From Lineus longissimus (Eukaryota; Nemertea; Pilidiophora; Heteronemertea; Lineidae), in the NCBI RefSeq assembly GCF_910592395.1, contig NC_088318.1:7278756-7342755 (forward strand): a stretch of DNA of 64,000 bases, read 5' to 3'. Position numbers and translations under genes: made by a program. Numbering within the stretch: the first letter of the stretch is position 1; each line of letters begins with the position of its first letter. Below are positions 1 through 10,222 of this stretch, in pieces. The notes beneath the pieces were generated by a model, which was not told the DNA's origin, did no database searches, and saw only the letters and a program-made list of their open reading frames with translations.

Positions 1-302
1 TTTTCCAATTTCTTATGACAAGAATTGCAACGTTCGGCGTCCAACTCGAAGTAATTTTCTTGCGGGTATGGCCGGTGACAGCGTTTGCATTCGCGAAACG
101 ATCTCTGCTGACATTTATAACAAAACGGTTTGCCCTCCATTAGAAAGGAGTAAGAAGAACACCAATTACACCTCTTTTTTACGTGTTCATAATCGGTGTC
201 GGAATTGAAATGTTCCTCATCAGTCTCCGTGTGTTTTACTTTCGCTTTACGCTTCCCAACCTTTGGCGTTGCTTTTGCGCTGCTCGGCAGTTCTTTGGCC
301 AT
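1..302 (-). CDS. Cys-rich zinc-binding protein of the virus-like cluster (partial)
   Basis: This open frame starts at an ATG at 302 and runs off the window after about 100 codons with no stop. The first 45 residues are basic and acidic with many Lys. After that come four CxxC pairs at residues 45/48, 61/64, 72/75 and 92/95, a spacing that suits two four-Cys zinc sites. A short CHRPYP stretch follows the third pair. Zinc binding is inferred from the Cys pattern; the biological role is unknown. It lies 90 bases downstream of the deoxynucleoside kinase on the same strand, so it looks like the next gene of the cluster. No break is visible in the part present. Confidence 0.6.
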   Translation of the reverse strand, partial: MAKELPSSAKATPKVGKRKAKVKHTETDEEHFNSDTDYEHVKKRCNWCSSYSFLMEGKPFCYKCQQRSFRECKRCHRPYPQENYFELDAERCNSCHKKLE

Positions 303-391
303 CTTGTCTTGTAATAGTATTTAAAACTAAGGTGGTCCTAAGGGAGGTTATATCCTGCACAGTTATAGACATCATTTTCTCTTCTCACATG

Positions 392-1150
392 CTACTTTTC
401 ACTGTTTTTAATAGTGTCCTGTATGAGATCTAGCAGCTCTTTCGGGCTTGGCTTGGCACTCTCCTTTAGGGCAATGTTGCACTCGCCCCATGCTCCTGTG
501 CAAATTTCGTGGTTTTTCCATTTGGCCAGGTGCCTTTGGTAAGTGGCTTTCAGGGCTTCTTGATACGAATAGGTTACCGGATTTGGTCCGCTGCACTCGA
601 AATCTCGACCACGTCTTGCGAGACGTGCCATACAGATGTCTGTTGGCGTGTTCACCAAGTAGATACCGTGCATCTGAAGTGCTAGCATTTGCATTGTCTT
701 CTCCGCCTCTGTCATCGCAAAATCGATGAGGAAATCTCTTGAGAAACAGCTTATTCTCCCAAGCTCGAATAAGGTTTCGACGAAGGGGAGGGGCGAAAAA
801 AGGCTCCGATCCGTGACGATTATTGTAGTGTTCTTTTCCCTCTTCTCCATCGCTAACTTGTTCAAAAGATGAGGAACTGTCTCTCGGACGACTCTGGTGA
901 GCGACTGGACAAAATGGATGTGGGCTAGGGGATCCTCCATCAAGGGATTCTCGCAACACATTCTGAACGGGTTGTGTCCCTGAAACGAGGTGAACTCGTC
1001 CAGGCATTCCCTTATGCTAACAATATTGAAGGGTAGATCGTCGCCGTGGAAGGTAGCCATTTCTTGTATTTGATCTATGATGGTTGTTTTGCCGGCTGCG
1101 ATTATACCCTCGAACATGAACATAAAGACATTTTCGGCATGACGACTCAT
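392..1150 (-). CDS. Deoxynucleoside kinase (thymidine kinase-like, dNK family)
   Basis: This intact 252-residue ORF has the hallmarks of the dNK/TK2 family, which phosphorylates deoxynucleosides to monophosphates with ATP. The P-loop is at residues 15-22 (GxxxxGKT), a DRS motif is at 114-116, and an Arg-rich lid (RLARRGRDFE) is at 176-185. The length is normal for the family. The ATG at 1150 lies 13 residues before the P-loop strand, which suits an enzyme with no targeting peptide. There are no introns and the neighbours are compact minus-strand virus-like genes, so I read it as a viral-type salvage enzyme working with the dUTPase at 19800, rather than a host gene. It is one of the few undamaged genes in the cluster. 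A retrogene of a host dNK is the alternative. Confidence 0.85.
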   Translation of the reverse strand: MSRHAENVFMFMFEGIIAAGKTTIIDQIQEMATFHGDDLPFNIVSIRECLDEFTSFQGHNPFRMCCENPLMEDPLAHIHFVQSLTRVVRETVPHLLNKLAMEKREKNTTIIVTDRSLFSPLPFVETLFELGRISCFSRDFLIDFAMTEAEKTMQMLALQMHGIYLVNTPTDICMARLARRGRDFECSGPNPVTYSYQEALKATYQRHLAKWKNHEICTGAWGECNIALKESAKPSPKELLDLIQDTIKNSEK

Positions 1151-1276
1151 CCTTATATGAATAATATGCTTAATATATGGTTTTATGAACTATATGTTAC
1201 AATGCGTGTGCTGGACTATAGAGACAGTCTTTGCTGTACAATGTAAAGTTTTTCTAGTAAATTCTCTTGTCACATG

Positions 1277-1955
1277 CTACTTATCACAATCTTCAATAGG
1301 CTCACAAGGGGATGGTGTAGCTTCAAACTCCTTTACAAAATCCTGTGGCTCCGTAGATACACTGTCTACCCCGTCGAAAAAGTCTTGCTCGTGTTTTCCT
1401 TCCACATGAGCGCAACAAATAAGAGTGCAGTGAACGTCTTCCATGTCACTTTTCACAGACGGGCTAATCGTTTGCGTTGTGTCGCGGCGACTAGTACCAA
1501 CTCGAAACGAGAGTCCCCTCGCTGTGGGGAGATTCCTGCTCTTCGCTCTGTTCGCTTTCACTGCTTTCCTCGTATTTTCTTTTTCTTCCTCTCGTTTGGG
1601 GAGCTTTTTTAGCATCGCCGGCCTGAAAAAACTCATCCTCCACATTTTGTTCTTCGTTTTGTCTACTACGAAGCTCTGCTCTCTGCTGTTGCCCCTTTCC
1701 TCTTCCATCGCCTTCTCCGTTTTGCTGTTCTGCTTTGAAATCCTTGTAACTAGCCTTCTTCAATTTCTCCACGTTCATCAAAAAATCTGCGATGTCTTCC
1801 CCAAGTAAACTGATGCCCTTTTGACGATTATTCTTCAAATAGAGGTGAAACCAGGTGTCACCTTTAAATCTCGTCACATCAACGTTGCACCGTTTGCCGA
1901 CTGCTATAGTGCAGCGTATGTTTTTTGTACTTCTAGTATTCTTTGTCGAACTCAT
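1277..1955 (-). pseudogene. PC4/Sub1-like ssDNA-binding protein with acidic C-terminus, frameshifted
   Basis: An ATG at 1955 opens a 154-residue frame that stops at 1491. Residues about 15-70 resemble the PC4 (transcription coactivator p15) fold: a beta-rich stretch with KGDTWFHLYL, then KGISLLGEDIADFL where PC4 proteins have a conserved KGISL-type motif before the helix. A Lys, Gln and Glu-rich tail follows. A second frame (1708-1277) overlaps the end and carries an acidic, protein-like tail ending at 1277. The simplest reading is one gene with a frameshift near 1495-1500. PC4-like proteins bind single-stranded DNA and act in transcription or replication. A second PC4-like ORF is at 8448-8708. 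The family call is moderate because PC4 domains are short. Confidence 0.5.
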
Positions 1956-3885
1956 GTTGCGGCGAGATGCGTCTAATACACTTATGGATATTTGTCCTTG
2001 TCACAATGTGATTCCCTGACTTCTTTACTCGTTTTTGATGCGGTAGTGTCCAAAGGCGAATGTGTGAATGTTATCTTCGCACAGCTAGCGTTTCGTGTCC
2101 AATGGTGACAAAGCTTTTTTCTCTTGCGTTAATGTATAAAGCTTTAGTTTTTTCGACCTAATCGATTTAAAATTACACGCACTGGGTGCCGCTTGTGAAG
2201 ATGTGTTCATGTATAGCGCATCTTCGTACTGCTCAAAGCCAATGCTTTGCATAACGCATCTTGGCAAACCCTTGGCCTTGCTGGTGACTGCCTCCGACCG
2301 ATGTCTTGTGCTTTACATTTTGGCACGCAAACCAACAAAGTCCACAATGGGATTGCAGGCATCCTCTCGCTTGAAAGTACCTCGAACTTTTTTGTTCGTT
2401 TCGCAGAAGTAGGGCGAGTCTTTCGGATAATTAAACAGATCGAAATAGCGTCGGTTCGCGAAGAAGTCCTCGTCCACGTTCCCCTCATATTCTTCTAAGA
2501 AATACAGCAGGCTATCCGTGTCCGTCATCAACAGGTGGCACCGGTCCCCATACAATGGCTTAATGAAGTCATAGTGAATTTTGTACAATTTCATTTTGCT
2601 TGTTTCGAGACAGACCATTCCCGCTGTGATTAGACGATCCAGAAGTATGCCGCGGGGTTTCATTTGTATGCCTACCAGTTTCCTATTGTAAATGGTTACT
2701 GACTTGAAATTTGGTTTGCTCGTTTTTATTAGGAATTTTCTCTTGTCCGACACTAGACTCATATTGATGTGCTTTGTTTTGTCTTGGAGGAATTTCCCGT
2801 AGCAAGAATTAATTGTTTGTGAGGGATCCATTAGTTTTCCCGCCAAAACATGCATTAGCGGACTCCACTGCGAAGGGCATATGCACAGTTTCTCTGGCGC
2901 TAAAGGAAAGTCATTGTGCGAATCGTGTAGACAAGTAGGATATTCGAGGTCCACCTCCAGTATGTATTCTGTAGTGCTATCGTCTGACAAAGACAAAACA
3001 TCAAATTCGTTCGGGTCGTCAACCTCGATCCAGCGATAATTTCCTTGCGGTAAATCTTGACTGAGGGAGTAGCAGTAGAGGTTCGTCGCGTCGAGGGCAA
3101 ATATCTGCGCGCCACTCTTCTTGTCTGCTTCTCCTGAAAATACCCCCTTCTCTTCAACAGCATCATCATCGTCAACAGATATGTGGGCCCGTCGTTGGAA
3201 AATGGAAGCGACACCTCCACGAATGCCTTTTTTGACGAACAGATATTGCTCCAGGTCTTCTATCAAGTCTATATGAACTCTTGTCATTTTGAGCATGGCA
3301 TCGAATGTCATGTGAGGGGCCGATATATATTTTACTGGATCTAATTGAAAAAATTGTTCATGGACATGGCACGAAATTTCTCAAAACAATCGGTTAGTAG
3401 TAAAACGTCTGTTTGGAGATAGACTACAAGATAATCACCAAGGGTCTTGCAGTTCATTGTTCGCCATACCTTTGTTGCATGCTCGTAATCCTCCGATGAA
3501 ATGGGTTGTTTTTTTAGCGAATCGAAAAATGCCTCGACCGGCGGAAGCTGCCTCTCTTGAAGTTTTGATGGCCTGTCCAGATATTCGTAGCAAAAGACAC
3601 CCTTGCGCAACAAAAGATCGTACATTTCACTCGATCCTTTCACGTATTCGGAGAGGAGAGGAAATGCGCTCTGGCTCTGCTTCATCCCACTTTCCGGGTC
3701 TACAATAGTGCTAGTCTTGTTTTTCATCAATTCCACTAGATTTGCTAAAGACGAGGGCAAGAATTGAAAACTATCCAGGAAGACTAACGTTTGACAATAC
3801 AATGTATATGGCCAAGTAGTGCTCTGTGTTTTTAGGCAATATCCGAAACTTTTTCGATTCTCCATCTTGTTTTGCCAATTCCTCT

Positions 3886-4780
3886 ATAAAAATATATATT
3901 ATGAGGGAGACATCCATCATAATAGGTTTTATGCTAAGATGCTCCAGTTTGGCAAGTAGGCCTATCGATCATTTGGGGTCACGTCTGTCATGACTCATAC
4001 TATCCTACTTAGGGGACATCGCCGCGCGTGTCTACCTCATTCGAGAGAAGTAGTTCAAGATTCATGATCACGTTGTCTACAAAATTTCATCTTTAACTTT
4101 TGGGGAATCTTGGACGTTCTTTCGATTTCGAGGAAGGTTCTTTACGACAGTTAAGTAATCGTATTTATTCGAACCATCACGTTGTCTACAAAATTTCATC
4201 TTTAACTTTTGGGGAATCTTGGACGTTCTTTCGATTTCGAGGAAGGTTCTTTACGACAGTTAAGTAATCGTATTTATTCGAACCCTTTTCTCCGTATTGG
4301 TTTGCGCTGAGCGCAATGATCACGTTGTCTACAAAATTTCATCTGTAACTTTTGGCCATCCGCCTCCCCATCCACCTTCCTTGTATCAAACGATAACGTA
4401 TTAATTGCACCTTCCGGTGCGGATGTTCTTTTATAAATTCAATTGGTGGCGGTACCCTCTCAACCGTTTCTGCAAATTGTCTATTTTAATATGCTTTTGG
4501 TCACATGACCCACAAGTCCAATCTCTATTGTCAACCATGGTCATGTGACGCATTTAGTTTCATACCCTTGCTGGGGTATCTTATTTCATGTTTTGCAGAC
4601 AATGCTCTCTCTTGTAATTTGTAAAATAAATATATTCCTCATATCTTAGCCTAATCGGCCCATAATCAATCTATATAACGTGTTGTGTTAGTCATTCTGA
4701 GTATCTGGTGCATAAAGGTGATAGTCATATTTCGTGGCATTATGCGCCAAACAACTGATCTGTAATTCCCTTTCCGAAGC
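3886..4780. other. Inserted non-coding segment inside the polymerase gene
   Basis: Polymerase similarity stops at the TAA at 4781 and resumes just left of 3886. The DNA between has no polymerase-like reading in any frame and holds a 109-bp tandem repeat. I see no clean terminal inverted repeats or target duplication, so it may be an unrecognised mobile element or a deletion filled by other DNA. Confidence 0.5.
4067..4357. repeat. 109-bp tandem repeat, two full units and a partial third
   Basis: Unit 1 starts at 4067 and unit 2 at 4176, both beginning ATCACGTTGTCTACAAAATT and nearly identical over 109 bases. A third partial unit covers 4319-4357. The array lies wholly inside the segment that interrupts the polymerase gene. 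Confidence 0.85.
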
Positions 4781-6778
4781 TTAAGTCAAGTTGCAACGAT
4801 TACAGAGGACGTATCGCATCCGATCCGCTTGCAAGTGACAATGGTCGATGCACTTTTTCACGCCTATAGTGAATTCAATGCCACACATCTCGCAATGCTG
4901 CTGCGAGACAAACTTCTTCCAATCACGCGAAGACATATGTTCAAGACTGTCTTTTGAACAATGCAAATCGATAATGTGCGCTTCCTCGATCTGTTCATTC
5001 AGCCATTCGAGAAATTTCTTTACACAATAGGTGAAGAGGGAAGAATTGTAATCGGGATTGACGCAGAGACGTTTTCCCGCTACCGCGATGGGGATATGGC
5101 GGCTTGAACCATCACTAAGAGTTGATTCGCATGGCGTAAGACAAGTTTCAAAATCATATATTATCAGGTGCCGTCTCGTGCACATGGCTTTGAAATTGTC
5201 GAATTTTCATTTGGCCTTTCCTCGGAAAGGTGTACACTTGGCCCGTATCTAGACAACATCTTTCATGAGCACGTTTTTTACTCTTTGAGGAATAGCAGGT
5301 CAAACACGATCTGCAAACGAATTTTTTCCCGTGGCGACCACTAGCTCCGTTGGCGATTAACCTACTCTGATTTGTGATCAGAAAAAAGTGATCTTGCCAG
5401 TACAACAAGTCAATAAGCTTCTCTTCCGGAATTGAGCTCCTGTTTGCTGAAAGATGCAGTACTTGAAACGGTACAGCATGACGTCCTGCTGTGCCAGCAA
5501 CTTCATGACTCTCGTTCGAAAGCCAACGAAAAACGTTAATGGAGAGGTAGTTCCGTCGTTCGAAAGTGGAAATCTGACCGATGCTAGTTGGATGGGAAAT
5601 ATTACTCAAATCGAGCTTCGGACGTCTTTCCCATGAATTCATGTCAAACTGCCTGTCCGATCTAATGCGACCTCCTGCCAGGCGTTCTGAGTGGGCCGCG
5701 ATACAGAACAAAAAATATTTCTCGTCATTTCCGTAATCAATGTTCGTCTGAATACAAGCGCGTTTATTTATCACCGCCGAGGGTGAGAAAGGATGTGGAT
5801 ACGAAGTGCCACCCCTCAGGGGCTCAAACTGTGCCACCGTTAATCTCAACGCGTTCACATGTTCAAAAACCCAGCCCGAACCTTCGTGTAGATAGGACTC
5901 GCATTTCGAAATGATTTCTTGAAAATCTGTCTGTAACAAGTCTTTTAATTGGCTCTTATAGAAAACTTGTTTTGTATTGGTGCAAAACCAGGGTTCCGAT
6001 GTGCGTTTCTCATATTGTCCCTCGATAATGGATCCATCATCTGCCACGACATCGACTTCTTTGCTGAATAGAACTTGAACCTCAAAGTGATACTTAAGAG
6101 CGTTCTTCGCGTCAGTTAGACTATCAAATTCCTGAGAAATGTGTTTATGAATAAGTCCGTTTGCCTCCCTGTGCAAAAACTTCAACAAATCATTTGCAAC
6201 GTGTATATTTGTGTGTTCCCATTGCGTTCCCAGATTGCCTCGGAATGATTTTTTTAAACGAAATTCTGCTTCGAGCGCCATTATCAGAGAGAGAAAGAGG
6301 TCCTAAAATAGACCTCGAAAATCACTAATTTTCAAGCCGTCCTGCCGCAAACGGGTATCGTCTCCGTCAACCTCTATCACTTTAATTCCTTTTTGTGTTT
6401 GCAGATGGCCTGGTGATCACTTCGGGCAACTACTCTAGTCTCGGCTTTTTATGGTGGGTTTGCAATATGCAGGCCATTCCCCTTCACAAACTACGGAGAG
6501 CATGGTTACTCACCGCTTTTGTGATGAAATGGCCAATCAGATGGCGGAGCAATGCCGAAGTGTGCTATGGTCGATTTCGCGGTTATGCTAAACACTCGGG
6601 CAGTTTGTTGAATCGCTCCTATGAGATAGATCTGACCTATGAGCAGTTCCGAAGTTCCAGTGTCAATGGTATTTCCAAAATTGGGTCCGGGGTGGTTTTT
6701 TTAGTTGTTTGTTATGAAAACGAGTGACTTTTAATAAATCAGTTGGTAATTGGTTTATTGTAATCACACAAAATTTAG

Positions 6779-6939
6779 GGATGGTTCAACATTTTCAACA
6801 TTAACACACGAGTACAAAGATTACACTAGGAAAATGTTGAGTTAGAAATCCACATTTTTCAGAGTACCCGTTTCTTCAGGAGGGAGGGGGTCAGAGAAAA
6901 GATTAATCTCTGTACGCTTGTGAAAATGTTGAACCATCC
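6779..6939. mobile_element. Small MITE-like inverted-repeat element nested in the pogo element
   Basis: Nineteen-base arms, GGATGGTTCAACATTTTCA at 6779-6797 and its exact complement at 6921-6939, bound a 161-bp segment with no coding content. The size and arms suit a MITE; no target duplication could be assigned with confidence. Confidence 0.55.
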
Positions 6940-7102
6940 GTTACCGTTTTCATACTTGCAACACCGTGTATTGTGAGGCTATGTCTGATTGAACTTCCCA
7001 AGGCATCATGCCTACGCCGAGGCCCTATGTTGTATAATCGGGGACGTTATAAACTGGGCCAAGTGTCCGTACTGTCCGTGCTGCCATTCGTGCGAAATCG
7101 CA

Positions 7103-7195
7103 ATGGATGAACCCATGCCAAAAAGAAGACGAAGCTACTCCGTTTCGGAAAAGATCAGGTACCTGCGACAACTTGAAACGACTGTTTTCAATTTG
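7103..7195 (+). pseudogene. N-terminal fragment of the pogo-like transposase
   Basis: About 30 codons from the ATG at 7103 read MDEPMPKRRRSYSVSEKIRY, nearly the same as the start of the transposase at 62742 (minus). Similarity then stops, so this is only the basic start of the helix-turn-helix region. It cannot make a transposase and marks the element as a deletion derivative. Confidence 0.8.
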
Positions 7196-7950
7196 CCCGC
7201 TAATTTGTCAAACGGAACTTCACATTTTTCACACTCGTCCCATGGCCTATTTGGGCCGTTATACAACATTTCGCCGCTGCATGTGCTTACTGTGTACATT
7301 ACCGAGTGACGTACTGCACATCTTAGCAATCTATGGGTAATAAGGTTCACGTTGGTGCATAAAAGTAGCGGTTGGCTTTTGTCCTTAGCGACGTTTGACG
7401 TGTTTAGAAAAAGATGGCCTGTGTTGAAACGTGTAAACAGGTTCCCCAATCATCCCCCTGGATCTATCTATCTATCTATCTCATTTCTTGTTTACCTCGA
7501 TGTGAAAAGTTCAATTCTGAATTGAGACTGTAGTCATTTCTTATGTTTAGAGAAAAATGCACCAAACGTTGTAATTTTAAAGAAAATTTAGACACCCAGG
7601 CAATTTATGGTTCATACTCAGAATGTAAAATTCGCGCATTTCTTTTGCGACACCCTGCATTATAGCATTAATTTTATTTATCGTAATAGCAGTGTGAAGG
7701 AAAACTTTCAATATTACAAACTGTATCAATTTCGGTCATACATTGAACATTAAAAGATTGGATGTAATGAACCATAACTTTCCCTGTGGCTCAATCAATT
7801 TCACAAGGACCGCGTCCCATGCTAGCAGTCACACGATCCAAATGTGAATGACAGACGTTCAGCCATTCATATGGTGGAGGCGGTCTCACATCACATTACT
7901 GGCTGGTGTAGGCGGTAGATAATGAACCCACCATAAAAAGCCGAGACTAG

Positions 7951-8475
7951 AGTATTTCTGACTTAGTATGTATGCAACAGACCTGCAAATAGGGCATTCG
8001 TTTTCGTGCAATGCTTTCAATAGATCTCCGTGGCAGCGCTCTGGTTTGCACCAACAGTCCAGAACTGCATGCGACAATTTGTGAATGTAACGGAGAAGAT
8101 TTCTCCGCCGTATGTAAGCTTACTCGTTATAAAACCTCAAAGAGCGTTCTCGGCTGGTATTTTCGTCAATTATGTACGGATTCTGCCATCCCTGATGGCT
8201 TGAAATAAGCGTTTCTGACATTTGCGTTGTTCTTCTGCAGTCATATTCGTATTATTCGTGCCACAGCGCAATATCTCCGAATCTCCAAGATAATGCGTCA
8301 AATTTCGTCCGATGTACACGTGTCGACGAGATGCTAACAGCCACTCTTCGAGATTTCGAAAGCCCATATTACTTAAATTGAGCGAAGAGATATTAATAAC
8401 ACGCCGCATGATATTTGAATATAAAGCTTTGATGAAATCCGACGGATTTAGGCGTCTGGTGTGCAAAAAGGACAT
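7951..8475 (-). pseudogene. DUF4326-type protein, decayed
   Basis: The frame from the ATG at 8475 gives the start of a DUF4326 domain, with GFRNLEEWLLASRRHVYIGR. The frame ending near 7960 gives its other hallmark, LDCWCKPERCHGDLL. Between them a third frame carries a WQNPY block. At least one frameshift (near 8280) and one in-frame TAA (near 8115) therefore break the gene. DUF4326 proteins occur in phages, large DNA viruses and bacteria; their function is not established. The original stop codon appears to coincide with the TA target of the pogo-like element. The start overlaps the end of the PC4-like ORF by 28 bases, as in compact viral genomes. Confidence 0.7.
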
Positions 8476-8708
8476 TCGATTGCTTCTTGTTGGTTCAAAT
8501 GATCACCTACGAAATGCAATTTTCTCTGAACTTCACCGTAGGCTCTTAAAAAGTTTCGAAATTCACGCAATTTGAGTGAAATTCGGCGGCACTTGTCCAA
8601 GCTTTGTATTTCTAGCCTATTCCTTCTGGTGAAATTAACAAGCAGTCCTAACTGCACGGAGCGAATAGTAATATTCTTCGTCTGAATGGTGTTGGCGCGA
8701 AAAAGCAT
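8448..8708 (-). CDS. Small PC4-like protein (second copy in the cluster)
   Basis: This intact 86-residue ORF starts at an ATG at 8708. Its core (residues about 15-55) is a beta-rich stretch, then CRRISLKLREFRNFL, which resembles the PC4 pattern of strands followed by an ISL-type motif and a helix. The tail has a CPFC pair. It overlaps the 3' end of the split ORF upstream and the start of the DUF4326 relic downstream. If the PC4 call holds, it would be a single-stranded DNA-binding factor. The domain is short and the call is by eye, so an unrelated small protein is possible. Confidence 0.4.
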   Translation of the reverse strand: MLFRANTIQTKNITIRSVQLGLLVNFTRRNRLEIQSLDKCRRISLKLREFRNFLRAYGEVQRKLHFVGDHLNQQEAIECPFCTPDA

Positions 8709-8840
8709 CTGTTAACTGTTCACTCATGCACAGCATCTCTTGGGCTTGTTCTGAAGTCAGATCGATGCGGTTTTCCGCGTCGAAGTTAATAAGCGATATT
8801 TTTTGCAACCGTGCGTTGATGGGTGCTGATATGCGGAGGG
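8635..8840 (-). pseudogene. 3' part of a small ORF split by the BEL/Pao element
   Basis: This frame runs from the left LTR border at 8840 to a stop at 8635. It is the continuation of the frame that begins at the ATG at 18018 on the other side of the retrotransposon. Removing one copy of the 5-bp target duplication leaves a frame of 279 bases (92 codons plus stop), which is open across the junction. The segment holds an INFDAENRIDLTSEQ-like stretch and a Tyr-rich region near its end. I do not recognise the family. Its only visible damage is the retrotransposon. Confidence 0.65.
8836..8840. repeat. Target site duplication GAGGG (left copy)
   Basis: GAGGG directly precedes the left LTR and is repeated at 17941-17945 directly after the right LTR. 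A 5-bp duplication is typical of BEL/Pao integration. Confidence 0.9.
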
Positions 8841-9707
8841 TGTAGTTGCGCTTCAATAATTTGAAAGTGCGCCCTGGTGCGAAAACTTCCGGATACGGAA
8901 CCTAGGTGATTGCGCGCATGCGCTCTGGGCATTAGCCATTGTTTGCGTTTTTTGTCCCAGCGTCCCAGCGGGACTCCTTTTAAATACACGAATTTGAGAC
9001 AATCCAAGAGGTATGTTGGCATTGTGCTAGGCCTACGTGAAAGATTAATATGTACAGATCTCCCGTATCTTGTCCGCAGAATATGACTTTTGGTGCAGCT
9101 CGAGTATTTGAGAACTTTGTGAAGCGAACCTGTCTTCGACAGGCCCACATTTTTTCCCGCCACTGACGCGTGAGAGTTTTCAGTAAAACCCCTGGTTTAT
9201 CGCCCTTTTGAGGCGGGTTTCATGTATTTTGTCACGGTCTATGCATGCCTGACGTTGCTTACTGAGAACCCCAGTATGTTTTTTAGTGCCTGTTTTTGTC
9301 AGAAACGAGTATTTAGCCGAAGCCATGCTCTATTTCTTGAGGTCACGTGACCGCGCACTTCTGGCCATTTGCTTTGGATAGTTCGCCACTAGGGTTGTAG
9401 ATGGCACCACTGAGCCTTAGAGAATTTCTAAGAGAAACTTTGGTTTTTCTTGCTAACCTTGCTGTAGTTTTGGAGACTACCCTCTTATAGAAAATCTTGT
9501 AGCCTTTGATGAACCTTTTGCCTTATTGTATTGTATTTGTTTGGTTACAGATTTCACGACTCCTTTTGTACCGACTCTTTGGAGCGGATTGATGTTAACT
9601 CATGATATCACCAGCATTTGAGCAAATAAAGACCAGTCTTTATAGTAACCATACGAGTCCGTCGAGTCCTTGGAACCAGATAGTCCCTGCTGGGTGCTGC
9701 GGCCACA
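8841..9707 (+). repeat. 5' LTR of the first BEL/Pao element
   Basis: 867 bases, TG...CA bounded, matching 17074-17940 along its whole length by eye. It should hold the promoter; no TATA box was assigned. Confidence 0.93.
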
Positions 9708-10222
9708 GTGAAATCTCTTATGTCCTTCGATACGTTTGGAAGATACAGAGAATGAGATCTCCACGTCGTGCGTTGGAAGATACCAATGAAATCCCCGGAT
9801 GGAAGCAGTCACGATCGATGCTGAACGAAGGATCGTCATAGTGTGATGTTGTCCTGGGAGTGTCTGCTTATCATTAAGGCTGATTGTTTGTGCATGTGCA
9901 CATAATATTATCGCATACCTGTCGTTTCATTGCGAATAGACTTGACTACCGTAAACTCTTGGTCAGTCTACTCAGTCAATTGTCTTATATGGACTGAACA
10001 TCCCACTTGCGATTGTGAACAGTCTCAACTACCACAACTTGAGTCAGACTACCTGGTATACAGAGACGTCTAACTGAAGTAGTGTGAACTGAACAGCGCG
10101 ATGAACACTAATAACTTGCATGGTGACAACAAGCATTGCTGATTGCGAACTTTGAAGAGACGTTTAATCCTCATTTTCTCAGACCTTCAAACTGACATTC
10201 TTCTTGAACACCTGATGTCCTG
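9708..10222 (+). other. 5' leader of the first BEL/Pao element
   Basis: This 515-base untranslated leader lies between the 5' LTR and the first ATG of the polyprotein. I could not recognise a tRNA-complementary primer binding site by eye. Confidence 0.6.

Larger units (their letters stand above)
2085..6281 (-). pseudogene. Type-B DNA polymerase (DNA_pol_B_2, protein-primed kind), broken
   Basis: Reading from the ATG at 6281, the pieces follow the order of one polymerase. An N-terminal domain (6281 to about 5200) ends in a C-x2-C zinc-finger-like segment. Next is an exonuclease motif YDFE with a C-x2-C...HCHL...CNRCNL block (5185-4781), then a middle domain (3865-3341). The palm (3311-2313) has motif A (ALDATNLY), a remnant of motif B (NSCYGK) and motif C (MTDTDS). 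The C-terminal end (to 2085) includes ALSPLDTKR. Damage seen: a frameshift near 5190, an insertion of about 0.9 kb at about 3886-4780 that also removes the expected second exonuclease motif, frameshifts near 3800 and 3340, an in-frame TAA at 2313-2315, and loss of roughly 60 residues of fingers before NSCYGK. It cannot encode an active enzyme. Confidence 0.85.
6433..7952 (+). mobile_element. Non-autonomous pogo/Tigger-like DNA transposon (1520 bp)
   Basis: Terminal inverted repeats of about 28 bases begin CTCTAGTCTCGGCTTTTTAT at 6433 and end in the complement at 7952. TA dinucleotides flank both ends (6431-6432 and 7953-7954), as expected for Tc1/mariner/pogo insertions. The termini match those of the 2500-bp element at 60739-63238, allowing for a few changes. 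Inside, only the N-terminal codons of the same transposase remain (7103-7195). A 161-bp inverted-repeat element (6779-6939) and a TCTA microsatellite near 7465-7482 are also present. It sits at the 3' end of the DUF4326 relic. Confidence 0.9.

Noticed and set aside
6989-7309. Plus-strand ORF as a host gene
   Set aside because: Only the transposase start is recognisable, and it lies inside a TIR element.
8786-9163. ORF crossing the left LTR border
   Set aside because: It is a chimera of LTR sequence and the split viral ORF; its near-copy at 17025-17396 shows that most of it is LTR.
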